From positions 2,112,612 through 2,176,611 of the forward strand of contig NW_003314261.1 in the NCBI RefSeq assembly GCF_000143415.4: a stretch of DNA of 64,000 bases, read 5' to 3'. This document shows, piece by piece, positions 23,301 to 36,065 of this stretch. A model generated the notes under the pieces. The model made no database searches and was not told the DNA's origin. It worked only from the letters and a program-made list of their open reading frames with translations. The DNA is from Selaginella moellendorffii (lineage: Eukaryota > Streptophyta > Lycopodiopsida > Selaginellales > Selaginellaceae). Position numbers and translations under genes: made by a program. How positions within the stretch are numbered: the first letter of the stretch is position 1; each line of letters opens with the position of its first letter.

Positions 23301-24959
23301 TGTTCATGGAGGATTCCGTGTCGAGGTTCCGCACTGCAATCGCCCCTTTGCAGCAGGTTTCATGCATCCTCTTTCTTTTGCTAGTTATTAAGTTTTGTTT
23401 CTCTCAACAGGTCTTTCTGAGTTTGGAGGCGACTCCAGATTCGGCATTCAGATCCGATGCTGTTAAATATACCATTATCGGATTGATGCGGGATTTGAGG
23501 GGCATTACAATGGCTACAAACAGGTGGAACTTAAATGTTTGAAAGGTTGCTAAAACTTGTCCACAGTCGGAAAACGTTTACCCCGCTATTCGATTGGCTG
23601 TATCCAGCTCATTTCTCTGTTATTATCAGAGCTCTTGGTCATTTGGTAGATACTCCAGAGGTACTCTTACACGCTTGCTGTTTTCTTGTCTGCTTATTTG
23701 CTGGTTCCAGGTGACGACGCCGTTGTTGAAGTTCATGGCTGAATTTGTCGTGAACAAGACCCAGCGCCTTACGTTTGAGTCTTCATCGCCCAATGGAATT
23801 TTGCTCTTTCGAGAGATCAGTAAGCTATTGGTAGCTTATGGAAATGGAATAATGGCACTTCCAACGCCCTCTGACATATATGCATACAAGTATAAGGGCA
23901 TCTGGATAGCTCTGGTTATTCTTACTCGAGGTTTGCTCTTTGTTGCCTTGGAAGATTTGTCTGATGAAGAGTTTCTTTGACAGCTTTGGGTGGAAATTAT
24001 GTAAATTTCGGTGTTTTTGAGCTCTACGGCGATCCTGCTCTCGCCGATGCGTTGGACGTAGCTTTGAAGATGTCGTTTTCAATACCGTTAGCCGACATCG
24101 CCGCATATCGCAAGGTACTGCTATTAATGAGAGAAGCCAAACACACCGCTCGTTTTTTGTGGCAGGTTGCACGATCATATTATGCTTTTTTCGAGGTTTT
24201 GTGTCACCACCATTTGTCGGTCATTGTGAACCTTGACACACCAACATTTTCACATGTTCTGGGTTCACTGGAGGCGGGTCTCAAATCTTTAGATGCCAGT
24301 ATTTCTTCACAGGTTCGTACCTTTGCTTTTTCGCATTTTGTTTTTACGTTTCCTTTTTTCCTTGACTTGGTGTTTTAGTGTGCAAGCGCTGTAGACAATA
24401 TGTCGGCATACTACTTCACACACATCACTCTAGGAGAGTCCCCCACCTCACCAATGTCAATCAACTTTGCAAGGCACATACAGGAGCGGCCAAATATCTT
24501 CCCACAGGTATGTTTCGAGGCTTTGATAGCATGATAACCTTTTTCTCTTGCAGCTCTTAAAGTCGCTCTTTGAATTGGTGCTGTTTGAGGAATGCTCCAA
24601 CCAATGGAGCATAAGCCGACCTATTCTGGCGTTGATTCTGATAAATGAGCAGGTCTGTCGGCTCGTTTTGCTTCTGCTAGGCTAACGTTCTCTTTTCTTC
24701 AGGCATACACTGACATCAAGATCCAAATTATTGCTTCACAGGTTTTACTTTATCCCCTTGTCACAAGAGTTTGGCTCGCGCTTTTAATGACCATGCCTTT
24801 TTGCTTTGTTATTGCATGCAGCCTCCCGATAGCCAGCAAAAGCTCCTCCTCGGCTTTGAGAAGTTGATGACTGACGTGAACCGAACGTTGGAACCCACGA
24901 ACAGAGAAAAGTTCACACAGAACCTGACCATTTTCCGGCACGACTTTCTTGCGAAATGA
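20321..24959 (+). CDS. XPO7: Exportin-7 (XPO7/RanBP16-like nuclear transport receptor)
   Basis: Twenty-seven exons were placed with GT-AG sites: 20321-20561, 20622-20848, 20916-21033, 21086-21195, 21250-21345, 21391-21514, 21573-21640, 21696-21782, 21840-21992, 22044-22139, 22201-22260, 22313-22434, 22490-22577, 22635-22730, 22787-22888, 22941-22993, 23047-23110, 23222-23356, 23411-23523, 23567-23660, 23711-23930, 23984-24114, 24166-24312, 24379-24507, 24554-24652, 24703-24741, 24822-24959. They sum to exactly 1050 codons (1049 aa). The N-terminus has the importin-beta-like region (MESLAQLEALCDRLYNSQDP, then SSPYAQLLASSSLLKQV). Blocks such as HVNYHEYCRLLGRLKTNYQL, AREHF-type RTTFYFTIGRL and the end REKFTQNLTIFRHDF match exportin-7. 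It is a RanGTP-dependent HEAT-repeat receptor for protein cargo. Introns are mostly 44-70 nt. Confidence 0.93.
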
Positions 24960-26220
24960 GTACATAGTCTTCACGCACCGAGATTTTCTTTGGTATAGAT
25001 ACTTCCGGAAGCTCTTCTCTAAAAGTTGTGAGTATGTTGTGATTTCTCTGTTTCTTCGGTTGGCTAATCCAATCACTCGTCCAGCTGCAGTTTTGGGCGT
25101 TGGGGGCTTTCATCGGATCAGTTTTGTAAATCAGGTAGTAAAAAAGTTTTCATTCCAGCCGGGCGGCCGAGCTTGAGGGAATTGTTACTCTCTCACTCGG
25201 TGCTCGTGCCTGAGGTATGCATCTTCTTTCCATTTTCTTCTCCTTTGTTTTGTGAATATGGAAATCGGATATTATTGGGTATGGTGGGAAAAAGGCTGTT
25301 TGGGATTTTCGATTCTCGCTCACACTGAGATTTTGGATTTGGTAGTGTTGGTCGCAGGAACAAACATTTGTAGGTGGAAGCTGAAGAAGAGCATTAAAAA
25401 ATTCCACCGGTAAGCCATCGCTGTGTTCGTTTCTTTTTAATTGTTCCTCGTTCTTGGTCTTGAGTCGGTCGAGCATTATAGTTTGTCTCTCGAGTTTGCG
25501 AAGATGATGAAAGCAACGTGTATGTCTATAAGTTTATACTTATACATGGATGCCCGCTTGTCGGTGTCTTGTCTTTACTCTCCAACCCAGCAGCGATCAA
25601 CAGGCAACCAATCAGTGGTGGTGGATCCAGATTTTTTTCTTATTCAATTCCATCCATTCCAATCCACGGTCTGAGACCTCTTAAAAATCAAGGAAAGTGA
25701 TCGCACTGAGTGATCCATGATAGAATCTGTTTAGTAGCTAGAGGAAGAGTCTTTGATCTTCCCAATCTATGGTGACCCCACGGCAGTACAAGGACGCTGA
25801 GCTCACACTCAGAGGACCTGCGTAATACAACAAAAACAGCTGTTGGGAAGAGAAAACGAGGCTCCAACTTATTCCTTGTTTACGCTCGCAAAGCAACGGT
25901 GATGGCGAGATCGAGAGACTTTTCTTTTAGAAAAAAACGCGCACCCTGTAAGCGATTTACATTAGAACCTCACAAGAACAAACGTAACATCGATGTGTTG
26001 TACCGTTGTACTAACACCGAGTGATGATGATGCTCCACCCCAACTAAAGTCTCTCAAGAAGAATCTTCTTCTCTCTCTCTCTCTCTTTTCTCTTGCAACA
26101 TCCTATACATACCTCCTCGTCGTCATACTTGCGCTTGGAAGACAAAGCCACCACTGCTCACTCTCGAGATCGCCGCTAGGTAGGAACAAAGAGACCGTCG
26201 TCTGGATCTGGGATTGATTG
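24960..26220. other. Intergenic between exportin-7 and the LEA_2 gene
   Basis: Both flanking genes end here (tail-to-tail). Short open frames exist but none shows a recognised motif or splice support. A (CT)n run is present at about 26070-26086 close to the LEA_2 3' end. Confidence 0.5.
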
Positions 26221-27441
26221 TCAAGGCTTTGGTGGTGCCGTGTATGTGCACTGCTTGCCCAGGAGCTTGAGGAAGTTCTTGCCGCTGCTGTTCACCGTCA
26301 CGTCGCACGAGAAGTAGCTCCTGAACTTCGGCTTGACGAGCTTGCCAAAGACGTAGGCCCGCGACGGCAGCGCGGCTTTAATTTGCAAGGGAACGCCGCC
26401 ACCGGCCTGTGTCAGGCTCTGTAGGTTCGGACCCGCGCCATACAGGGGTATCCTGACAGCGACAACGTTCACCGAAAACGCCCTCTTGCTGTTCTTCGCC
26501 TGGTAGAACTTGGCTATCTGTATGTAGTGGAACTGGAAAACGTTAGAAGAGGAGGAATCGGAACTGGAATAGACTAAGCAGCGACTTGCCTTGCCGGTCC
26601 CGACGCTCAGCTGCGTGTAGTCCAGCGTAACATCCGAGTCGCTCACATGAAGCCCAAAGTACTTGGAGGGATTGTGGAACATGACCTTGATCGTGCAGTT
26701 CGCCGTTAAGACCCGAGTTGGCACGCCTTGGGCACTCCCGTCGACCACGAAAAACTCATTGAAAATGATATCCTGGACACCGCGATCACAGGGAAAACGG
26801 AATCAAGACCCGGCTACGTAAGTAGTGCAAGCAAGCCCGAGACAAGATGCCATAGAAAAAGCTTCGCAATCAGCAATGCACGCAAGCCCAAAACCAAATT
26901 CGCTATCCTAGAACTTGGAACATACCTTGACTCGCAGCTCCGGGGCGCGAGGCCGACAGACTAACCAGAAGATCATAGCGATGAAGCCGAAGACGAGGAC
27001 GCAGCCCAGGAAGCTGAGTCCACACATGCAGCACCGCGAGAGGCCCTTCTTGGCTGCGCCGGGCATTTGCTCCTCCTCCTCCATGATGGTGCCGCCGGGA
27101 ACCCATGGCTTGTATCCCTTCTTGCGATACCCACCACGCCCGTGAGCATCGCTTCCATACGAAGGCTGTGGCAGCACCTTCCTCGATCCAAGCTTGTGTT
27201 GCCCAGACACCGTGTCGGCCGAGGAGGCGTTGGAGGAGCGCACGAACGAGTGATGCATGGGCGACGCCGAGGGGCTGATCATGGGCGTGGATTGCACCGA
27301 GGGCTTGTAGTCGCCGTCGTGGGAGTCGCGCGAGGGGCTCTGGACGAAGTAGACCGGATGCCGGGGCGATTGCGGCGGCGAAGGGCCCAGGCTCGTCGCC
27401 TCGGAGTCGAAAGAAGCGCGCATTCTGCCGTGGCGCGACAT
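26221..27441 (-). CDS. LEA_2 / NHL-like single-pass membrane protein
   Basis: Exons 27441-26926, 26772-26590 and 26532-26221 give 336 aa. The N-terminus is Ser/Pro-rich with the conserved PVYFVQSPSRDSHD block (residues 29-42). A transmembrane segment covers about 137-162 (CCMCGLSFLGCVLVFGFIAM onward). A C-terminal LEA_2 beta domain follows (DIIFNEFFVVDG, NCTIKVMFHNPSKYFGLHV, KFYQAKNSKR, VPLYG-like IPLYGAG, CDVTV). This matches plant proteins related to Arabidopsis At1g45688 and the NDR1/HIN1-like family, anchored in the plasma membrane. The second intron would be a 57-nt GC-AG intron (AAG|GCAAGT). It is a multiple of three and open, so retention would add 19 residues. Function is unknown beyond the family. 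Confidence 0.88.
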
Positions 27442-30400
27442 CCCTGCACGGATTCCCTGGATTTCCTAGCGAGGAATCGAGTAGCGAGCGGCCTGGCCTC
27501 GAAATATCGCAATGCTGCGCGGCTAGGATGATATTTCGGCGATTCCAGCGCCAGAACGAGGAGAATCTGGCAAACAAGTGGCAAGAACCGAGGGAAACCT
27601 GGAGAATCGGCGCAATGCGGGTGCTGGCCGAGCGCCTTCTCCGTTCTTGGAGCTAGAAACTAGAAAACCCTAGGCCGTGGATGCCTGGCACCATGGAAAG
27701 AGCGCTCCTCTCCCTCTCTCTCATAGGCTAGAGAGTGAATGTATGAAAAGCTTTAGCCTGCCATGCTTCATAGAATATGCGTAGGCATTTTCCGGTGGGT
27801 AGACACGTCATACTTTACCACCATTCTAACAAACAATGGGTACAGAATCACGATTTTTCTGGATTCCTTGACCGTGTCTTACGGCTCGTAATTGAACAAA
27901 CTGGTGGTAGTAGTTTTTGTTTCTTCAGGTGGGATTTAAAATTAACCTGTTTGGTCACTATGTTTTCCTTCACAACATTGTCTTTTTTGGTTTGGTTAAG
28001 CAAACCTGTATGGTAGTGAATATATTTAGAATATGCTTGAATATTTTAGGATATTTTACCATCTAACAGTTGTTATTCATTTAAATTAATCTTGTATTTA
28101 TAATTTATAAACATGATTATAATTTATAAATGTTCTTAAACCATTTTTAATATATTCTTTTTTATTCTACTATCTAATGGTTGATATGCAATAAGATTAA
28201 TCTTATGTTTATAAATTACAAACATGCTTATAATTATAAACTTTATTTGATCAATTGGATTAATAAGCAAGAATAACACTATCATTAAGAAAACCAAGCA
28301 TTGCTACATGCAAAACATAGCAAATTTTTCTACCACATAGTATTAAATTAACTAATTTAATGAATAACATTAAATGCATATTTTGGGATATTCTACAATT
28401 TAACTGTTGTTATTCATTTAGATTAACCTTGTATTTATAATTATAAACTTTCTAAACACTTTTTAGTATATTCTAATTTATTCTGCTCTCTAGTGGTTGA
28501 AGATTAATTTGGTGTTTATAAATTATAAAAAAACTTATATTTGATCAATTAGATTAATAAATACTAAATACACTACTATTAAGCAAACAAAGCATTGCTA
28601 CATGTAATGCAAAACAAATTATTTTTATTTTAATTTTCAAGAAAATTTCTATATAAATATAAATGTAAAATTAATCTAAATGGTAGAATTTGCTAGAATA
28701 TCCAAGCATATTGTGGAATTTTAAAGCAAACAAAAAAAGTAGAAACATTTAATTAATATTCTAAGCTCACAACTATTTAATTAGAAATTTTTTGTCTAAG
28801 ATTAAACTAAATTTTACAATAAACAAGGAATCTCAATTCTCCAATGTCCCACCATATGGAAGTTTTTCTTATCAGAAATTTCTCAAAGAACACTTTAAAT
28901 CTAAATCATAAAGAAGCAATATAATTCTATATATATGTAAAAAGTACAATCATGTTTATAATATATAAACACAAGCCCCATCTGAAATATTCCTTTTTAA
29001 ATTGGTTTTGCTAATCCTTTAAATTTTTTATTTATTATTTAGATATTATGATTGCAGAGATCAATTTCTTTATCACTATTATCTGTGCTAAGCCAGCTAT
29101 ACACTTCAAATATTTTTGAGCCTGATTTCTCTCCAAAAATTTCAATCCAATCAATATACCATTCCCCATTTTTACTAAGTGTGCGTTGTACTATCATTCT
29201 ACATATTTTATCATTCTCAGAAAGACATTCTCCTTCAACATTAAATGTGTCAAGATTGCATCTCTCAAAATCATCCTTTCTCTTGTTATCTAAATTATTA
29301 AATGTTAATGTACGTCCTGAAAAAGAAGAAAATATAACATCTATGTCAGAATCAGTTCCTGCCCCATTTTCACATCCAGTTTTTATAATAATTGAATATT
29401 TACACTGTAGTTATATATAGCAAGTGATTGAAAAAACACAATTGTAGTAAGTAATGTAAATGTTACCTGACATTTGACAACTATAATAAAATAAACATGT
29501 AGAAACATCAATAACATAAAATATAAGTAGGTTGCCATTAATGTTCTATAAGAAAACGTTTTTAGTTATTTTTCTTTATATATTAACAAAAAAAACTGTT
29601 TTATTAAGCCAAGTGTTAAACATAGAAATATCTTAGTAAAAATTATAGATATATAATTAACATTTTATAATCTACTGTTTTTAAGACTCTTTAATTATTT
29701 TAAATTGTTACATTAATAAATTAAACTAATAAAATAAATTATAGTACCATTTGAAAAAGTAAAGTATATAAAATAAATTCGGTGTTTTAGGGTAGAATAT
29801 ATAATAATTTTATACTTGATATTCATACCATATACATATAGTTTATATTATTTTGAAGGCATTATGTGGCATACATAATTTAGTGTAAACTATTATAAAA
29901 AATGTAGCATACCTAAATTGGAACTAAACCCCAAGCCCATTGCATTACAAAATGAGTGTCTAATATGTACTTAATATCTTCTACTAACATCAGCTCCCTG
30001 TATGAAGCTTCTACATATAAAATAATATCAAAGTTTGACACAATTTCAATATACTAGTCACTCCTAATGCGAGGAGGTGGGTACCACACCAAATAAAGCA
30101 GTATAGAGCTTGGGCTTAGACTCAAGTTGGGGGGATGGTTCATAGTTGAGTTGAGCTCACAAGTTGAGCTCAATTCAAATAAGTCAACTTAAGTCAATAT
30201 AGTCAACTAAGAGTCTTACAAAGGAAATCCAAATTAAACAAATGAAGGTTCTAGCAAACTTTACAATACTTAAATACATAAAGATTTGAGTTAAAAGTTT
30301 CTATAAGATTAAATTATTTAAAAAAGACAAAGTTCATAAGAACCTATCTTCTATAAAGCTATATTATTTTATTATGACTATTGTTACAACTATCATATTT

Positions 30401-30486
30401 TGATTTGACTACTTAATATTTTGAATATTTTTACAGCTGTAAATACTATTCCTTCATTCAAAAGATTTTTTATTGTTTTTGAGAAG
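27442..30486. other. LEA_2 promoter, then AT-rich repeat-like DNA
   Basis: The first few hundred bases are the 5' flank of the LEA_2 gene. From about 27750 the composition drops sharply to very AT-rich sequence with recurring words (for example TATTCATTTAAATTAATCTTG near 28074 and again near 28412; AAGCATTGCTACATGCAAAAC near 28295 and 28590). This suggests decayed transposon DNA with internal duplications. No gene is supported. Confidence 0.6.
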
Positions 30487-30735
30487 ATGGGAAGCAAAGA
30501 AAATACAAAATCTGTGAGTAAAAGTTGTAGTGCAAAGGAATATGAGAATGTTAATTTTGATTCACTATCACAATCTTCATATTACACTTCTAATTTTTAT
30601 TACCCATTTAGGAATGTGGAAACCATTATCACAATTGATAAAAATGCTTCTGTTACTTTTAAAACAATAGTCCAGAGCAAGAGAAATGAAAAAATGAACA
30701 TCACGGCAAAAAACACCAAGAAATATACTTCATAA
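30487..30735 (+). CDS. Small hypothetical protein, paralog of the ORF at 48968
   Basis: The 82-aa frame starts MGSKENTKSVSKS and keeps SSYYTSNF, ETIITIDKNASVTFKTIVQS and NTKK. The ORF at 48968 has the same layout (MASTKSVSE, NSPYYTPGDHF, LTTIENAPVTLETTIQSK, STKKE). Both lie behind a possible acceptor (TTTTTACAG and CCCTTGCAG). Conservation of frame between two diverged copies supports a real element-borne protein. No known domain is recognised; it is Ser/Thr/Lys-rich and probably soluble. Confidence 0.5.
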   Translation: MGSKENTKSVSKSCSAKEYENVNFDSLSQSSYYTSNFYYPFRNVETIITIDKNASVTFKTIVQSKRNEKMNITAKNTKKYTS

Positions 30736-30779
30736 AACTTTTTATGACATTTGTAATTTATATATTAATTCATATTAAA

Positions 30780-32320
30780 AACTCTATTGCCTGCCTATAT
30801 TGCAATCTTCTCATCTAATAAGACCAAGGTGTATTTTTGCAATGAATCCTCATTAAAAGTTTTCAGGAGTTGTTTGTGAGTAATAATAAAAGAAATCAAA
30901 ATCTTTTGAAAGACTCAAAAGTAATATCACATCAAAGAATCAACTTTATCTATATTTCTAAGACTGAAAGGTAGTATCATATGAGAGAATAGTAATGTGC
31001 AACGTGCTCTACCACTATAATATGATTTATATTTCCTTGCAATCTATTTCCCTAAACATTTGGCATGTGTAGAAAAGAATACATATGTAGCAAAGTAAGA
31101 TTTCATCATAATGATAGAGCATGTGAAATTCTAGAAGCTCTTATGTTTACAAGAAAGCTATAATTATGAAGCCCCATTTTCAGGATTGACATTTAAAGAA
31201 TTTAAGTATTGTTAGTGTCATAATAAATAAACCTCATTCCTGAGACTAAAACTTAATATATAAACTATCTAAAAAAGTTATAGTTATTGTAGTTTCTTTG
31301 TTGAGCTCCTTGGAAGTTTGTATTAAAATGGCTCGAAGGAAAGTCATTGCTACTTGTACTTAACCCCCTAGCATTTCATATCAATCTCCACCTCCATCCC
31401 CAAGTTCTATTAACATCTTCCACCTTCACCTCCCCATAACAATCTTTTTTCTACTAAGGGCTCTAGTGAAGCTGAATTAGAGCTCCTTATATATGAAATT
31501 CTAAATCTTGCTACTAATGAGGGATTGCTTCCAGTGCTTCAAGAGCAATGCCACATGTTTTTGCAAAATCTTGCTCTTGACATAGCGGGACTACTTGAAA
31601 GTATAGAACACTATTATAGTTGGTGTCTAATATGCTACTTTTTCTTGGACAAGACAAATGGCTCTATGGGTTTACAAACTTTTCATGAGCATTGTAGGAA
31701 TTGCCCAAAGGTGGGTTTAGAAAATGTGCACATGTGGATGTATAATAGATTCAAGAATGAGTTATAGACATATACCCACTACCACTTCATGGTGACCCCT
31801 TGGGAAACACTACATTAGCTAGTGCAAACTATAGGGTTTTTAGGCCACCCTACAGTGGAATGTAAAATCTAGAATTACTTTACTATACTATAGTATTGTC
31901 ACTATTAAAAGAAAAAATATAATGAAATGATATTAGTTGTAGGTAACATATCTTGTTCTAGAAGGTGCTATCATATCACATTACAATTGTTTACAAAATG
32001 TTGAAAGAGGAGATGGCAACACATAAGTGCTACAAAGTGATGGTGACAAGTGAGAATGATAATTTGCAATTATGATATCTGACATTGACATCTGACACTT
32101 TCACTGACATTTGACACTTTCACAAACATCTGACATATAACAAGCTTTTCATTTTATGTAAGGATGCAATTAACTTTCTTCTGCCTCATCATCAACATAT
32201 TGATTTCTTTTATGCTTCTTCTTATATTGGTACTATGGGGAAGGTTCACCTTGCATATGTTGAGCCATGGCTTCTACATAGTCAAAGAGACTTCCAAAGC
32301 CTCTAATTGTAGAAACTCCA
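30780..32320 (+). mobile_element. Repeat family member, inverted copy of 51065-52585
   Basis: This 1.5-kb block is closely matched, in reverse orientation, by 51065-52585. Shared stretches run from the ATGAATCCTCATTAAAA-type end through the ORF region to the AAGCCTCTAA-type end near 32305. Direction is given for the ORF it carries. No terminal repeat or transposase was recognised. Confidence 0.75.
31328..31767 (+). pseudogene. Element-borne Cys/His-containing protein, broken copy
   Basis: The frame begins MARRKVIATC and meets a stop and a frameshift, then continues as AELELLIYEI... QEQCHMFLQNLALDIAGLLE, CLICYFF, LDKTNGSMGLQTF, EHCRNCPKVGLENVHMWMY. The C-x2-C ... H-C-x2-C spacing could bind zinc. 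The copy at 51487-52032 encodes the same protein with one internal break. The family is not recognised. Confidence 0.5.
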
Positions 32321-32988
32321 GGTGATTGTGATCTATAAAATAGAATTAAACATATATTGAAATTTTAATGAACATAATTTACCTCATTGAGGTTGGAGGC
32401 AACTCACAAAATCTTTTGAGCCGACGTTTGAAGAAATGATGTTCTTCAATAGCAAACACTAATCTATCAGAGTAACGTGCTACCTTCACTATAGAATTGC
32501 TACCTACTATGCAATCAATCACAACACCATCTGGTGGGCAATAAAGCTCAAGCAAGACTTGCATCACTGATGGCATTCAAAATTGGTACCCTGGAAACAT
32601 GTTGCAGATCTGTTCATCCACAAAGTTGGGTATGATGTTAGTGGAACTGTCGTACCTAGGCAAAACACGTGTTGCACATTTGCTATCACGAAACCCATCA
32701 TGTGTATTTCTACAAAAGGCATGATAGGTCCATATCATAACCTAGAAAATAAAAATATATAGAAATTAGATAAAAATATAAAATACATATTCACCTTTTT
32801 AGGCTTCCCTTGGATGCCCCTCGTATTGACGCCAATAGAATCCATAATGCACTCAGAAGAGAATGACTTCAAATGAACTTTTGCTGTGCATGTCATAAGC
32901 TCATACATCCAATTGGGGTCGTTCGGTAGGATGAAGACGACATGGCCAACTTCAAGTATTAGTGCTTCAGACAAGAAGAATGCATCAC

Positions 32989-33150
32989 TGTAGCGCATGT
33001 GATCATGGGATGAGATTTGGATATACTGTCACCGTGGATCCTTGGAACCTTGGGGGATAAATGGGGATAAAATAGCCACTAAGGGCTCTCTCATCAAGCA
33101 ATTGCCCCTTTTCCAGTTGGCTTAAGGGGAGAGAGATAAGGTGCGCTACA
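32989..33150. repeat. TRIM left LTR
   Basis: 162 bp, TGTAGCGCA...TGCGCTACA, about 95% like the right copy by eye. Confidence 0.85.
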
Positions 33151-33489
33151 GTTGGTATCGGAGCAAATGGCACGGGTTCGATTCCCATTGATTAGTGGCT
33201 ACTTAAAAAGTATAATATACCCTTGAGCAAGGTATATTCCTACCCCTAAATTTGAAATCGTACGTATTGGGCATCCATGCGTACGTCCTTCCTCTTGTGT
33301 GTAGTATCCACGGACGAAGGTATCCACCGTGGGACTGCGGTACGGGTGGATGACTAGTTGCCTCACATGGAATAGCTGGTCTACACAATGGAAGGATTGG
33401 TAGATTGAGTGCGGAAATGGAGGTGTTGGTTCCCCTTGGCTCAGTAGAGGTTATTAGTCAATAGTTAATGAGGACATTGACATCATAAT

Positions 33490-33652
33490 TGATAGCGCAT
33501 GTAATCATGGGATGAGATTTGGATATACTGTCACCGTGGATCCTTGGAACCTTGGGGGATAAATGGGGATAAAATAGCCACTAAGGGCTCTCTCATCAAA
33601 CAGTTGCCCCTTTTCTAGTTGGCTTAAGGGGAGAGAGATAAATTGCGCTACA
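33490..33652. repeat. TRIM right LTR
   Basis: 163 bp, TGATAGCGCA...TGCGCTACA, direct copy of the left LTR. Confidence 0.85.
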
Positions 33653-36065
33653 ATCACGCATATGGTTAGGTGTGAGAAAGTTTCAATCCTCAACTTTCAC
33701 AGCAATATCTGAAAGACCATTTGGAAAGCCGAAGAGAATGAAGTCTACAACTGGGAGCAAGGGCCTTTGTATCTTTCAGCATCAACGATTGAATTGACAC
33801 CATATATCTATGTTGATGTCATCTTTCGTGAAAGATGTTAACAATCTACTATAGGAGCTAATGAAGATACCCACAATGCCTCGTTGTGCTATTGGGGACA
33901 CAAGACGGACTTATAAAAGAACTAAGTGAATGAAAAAAGCAATAAATAATATGCTACTATCATATGATGTGTTGTTGACGAGAGTTCCTCCAACTCCTCT
34001 TCACGAGCATCTCGTTGAGTTGGAATGAAATTACTACTAACAGTCATTGCTGCAAAAAACATGTATTACCACCTTTAGTTTGTAGAATTCACTTTTGCTT
34101 ACCTCGAGATCGACATGATATTCTTTGAACCACTTGATCATCATTATTTATTGGTAGAACTTGATCCGAATCTTGGTTATTGATGGTTGAACTAGAGCTT
34201 GATCCTGACTGTCTAGTAGTGGAACACAAACTTGATCTGGAGCTTTTTCATCTTCGTCTCCATTGTTACTTGCATTGCTCTTGTTACTAACATTGACAAC
34301 TTCCTCATGGTCTAGTGTAGAGGTCTCCTTCCTTAGGAGCTCCAACTTCTAGGGGATTCTATCTTCCATGTCTTCAAAACTCTTGCAAACATTATTTGGT
34401 ACATTCCTCCATCCCTTACACCCTTTGCAATAAGTCGAGTGCAAATTGGTGCTTCAAATCACATACCTCTATATTGAAGATCTGTAAACAATATATATTT
34501 TAAAAAAATGTCTTGAAAATCATATTATACCTGTAAGCTGCATGTCGCATGAAATAAGGCTAACCATGTTGGCAATCATAAATTGTTGTGCTTGTAGACT
34601 TCTTTGGCAACCACCCCTCTTCGATCCTTTCCAATGATGTGTTGATGTAGGTGTCAAAAGACATAAATGTGCCATCTAGATTGTCACCAATGTGCAGTGT
34701 CAAGAACTTCTCACCTTCACTTATAGTTTGCGTGATGTAGACAACCCTTCTTATCATGTTCTCAAATAGTTCTGGCAGTTCTTTCTCTTTGTTTATCAAG
34801 TAGACATTGAGGAACTTTTGCTTATATGGAAACTTTGATTTTGCGATATTGTAAATCATGTCATCTAGAGTTTTGTTCATTGCAAAAGTAACATATGCAT
34901 AATTGAGAAAAATGAAATGTGATAAGAAACTTACATTCATGAGAAGCAATTTCAGCTATAGTCTCTAGCCACTCCTTTAGTCTATAATTGTTTGCAATGC
35001 ATACTAGTTTCTTCAACTTCCAAGACTTTGCATGTTAAATTTTGTGCTCAATTTGTATGAACTCAGCTAAGAGCTCTTCTCAACTCTTCTCCGGATATGC
35101 AAGTTTGTAAGCATCTTGCTTGACCTTCACCAAAGGCTAAAAACCAAAACAATTTAAAAAGGCTCTTATAAACACAACGAGTATAAAGTTTATTGGGTTG
35201 TTGAACCAAGTTATACCGTCATTTCGAGTGCGTGAGTGCCAAATAAGTGTTGCGAGATCATCACCATAATGTTGGTAGATGTCATCGTTACTCAAGTTTG
35301 CCAAAAATCGAAGTTTCTCGATGTCATGGACAAGGTTTTGCTTTTGAATAGCAAACTGCCCAAGCCTACATTTAAACATGACAAAATAATTTAAAGTGGA
35401 GTTGGAGGTAAAATTATAAAACTTACGTATTGATCTTTTGGCAGGCCAAGATAAGTTTATTGACATCCAAAGGTCCCCTCACGTAGACATGGCCGACTAC
35501 AATGTTGATATTGTAGATAGGATTGTCGATACACTTCATCCAAGCCCCATATTGGTGGCTACTGTTAATAATTTGGAACATTGTCCCCACAAGCTGTTGA
35601 GTTTCAGGATGTCTGGCAAGCATGTCATCAAATTCTAGGGACTTCCTCCTCGAAATAGGATCCTAGCTATTCACAATCTTGGGTGTGACAGTAACAATCT
35701 CCATTGTTCTTGGCTTGCAAAAAGAGACTAGAAACATACCAATATTTGTCGCAAGGCCATTCTGTTTGAACAAGCTGTATATGTCCAGGTTGACATACTT
35801 GGATGTTGTGTGGACAATGTTCATATGTTGCAAATGGCAAAAGGGGATTTCTCTGATCAAGTCACAAGGGCTTGGTCACTTGAGTGCCTCAAATGTTTGG
35901 TGAATTGCTTTTTCCCTTGTCCACATAACAATCTCTTGGAAGCATTTGTCCACCATATTTTCAGGAAGGTCTGCAACTCTTTCAACTCTAAGGTGTTCCT
36001 TAGGTTCCCTATCATGAACATCACTAGATTGCCCAACTTCAGGGATTTGTGCTGGTGGTGGGCTA

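Larger units (their letters stand above)
32989..33652. mobile_element. TRIM: terminal-repeat retrotransposon in miniature
   Basis: Two 162-163 bp direct repeats (32989-33150 and 33490-33652) begin TGTAGCGCA/TGATAGCGCA and end TGCGCTACA. They bracket only about 340 bp of non-coding DNA. A tRNA primer-binding-like site TTGGTATCGGAGC follows the first repeat at 33152. The element is flanked by a perfect 5-bp duplication ATCAC (32984-32988 and 33653-33657). Removing it rejoins the methyltransferase-like frame on the minus strand. Confidence 0.9.

Noticed and set aside
25150-25476. Minus-strand gene of 108 aa downstream of exportin-7
   Set aside because: No recognised motif, no splice support, and it lies in T-rich 3' flank DNA.
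33150-33190. tRNA gene suggested by GGTTCGATTCCC at 33174
   Set aside because: No acceptor-stem pairing or A box could be placed. The word follows a retroelement primer-binding-like site, which explains the tRNA likeness.
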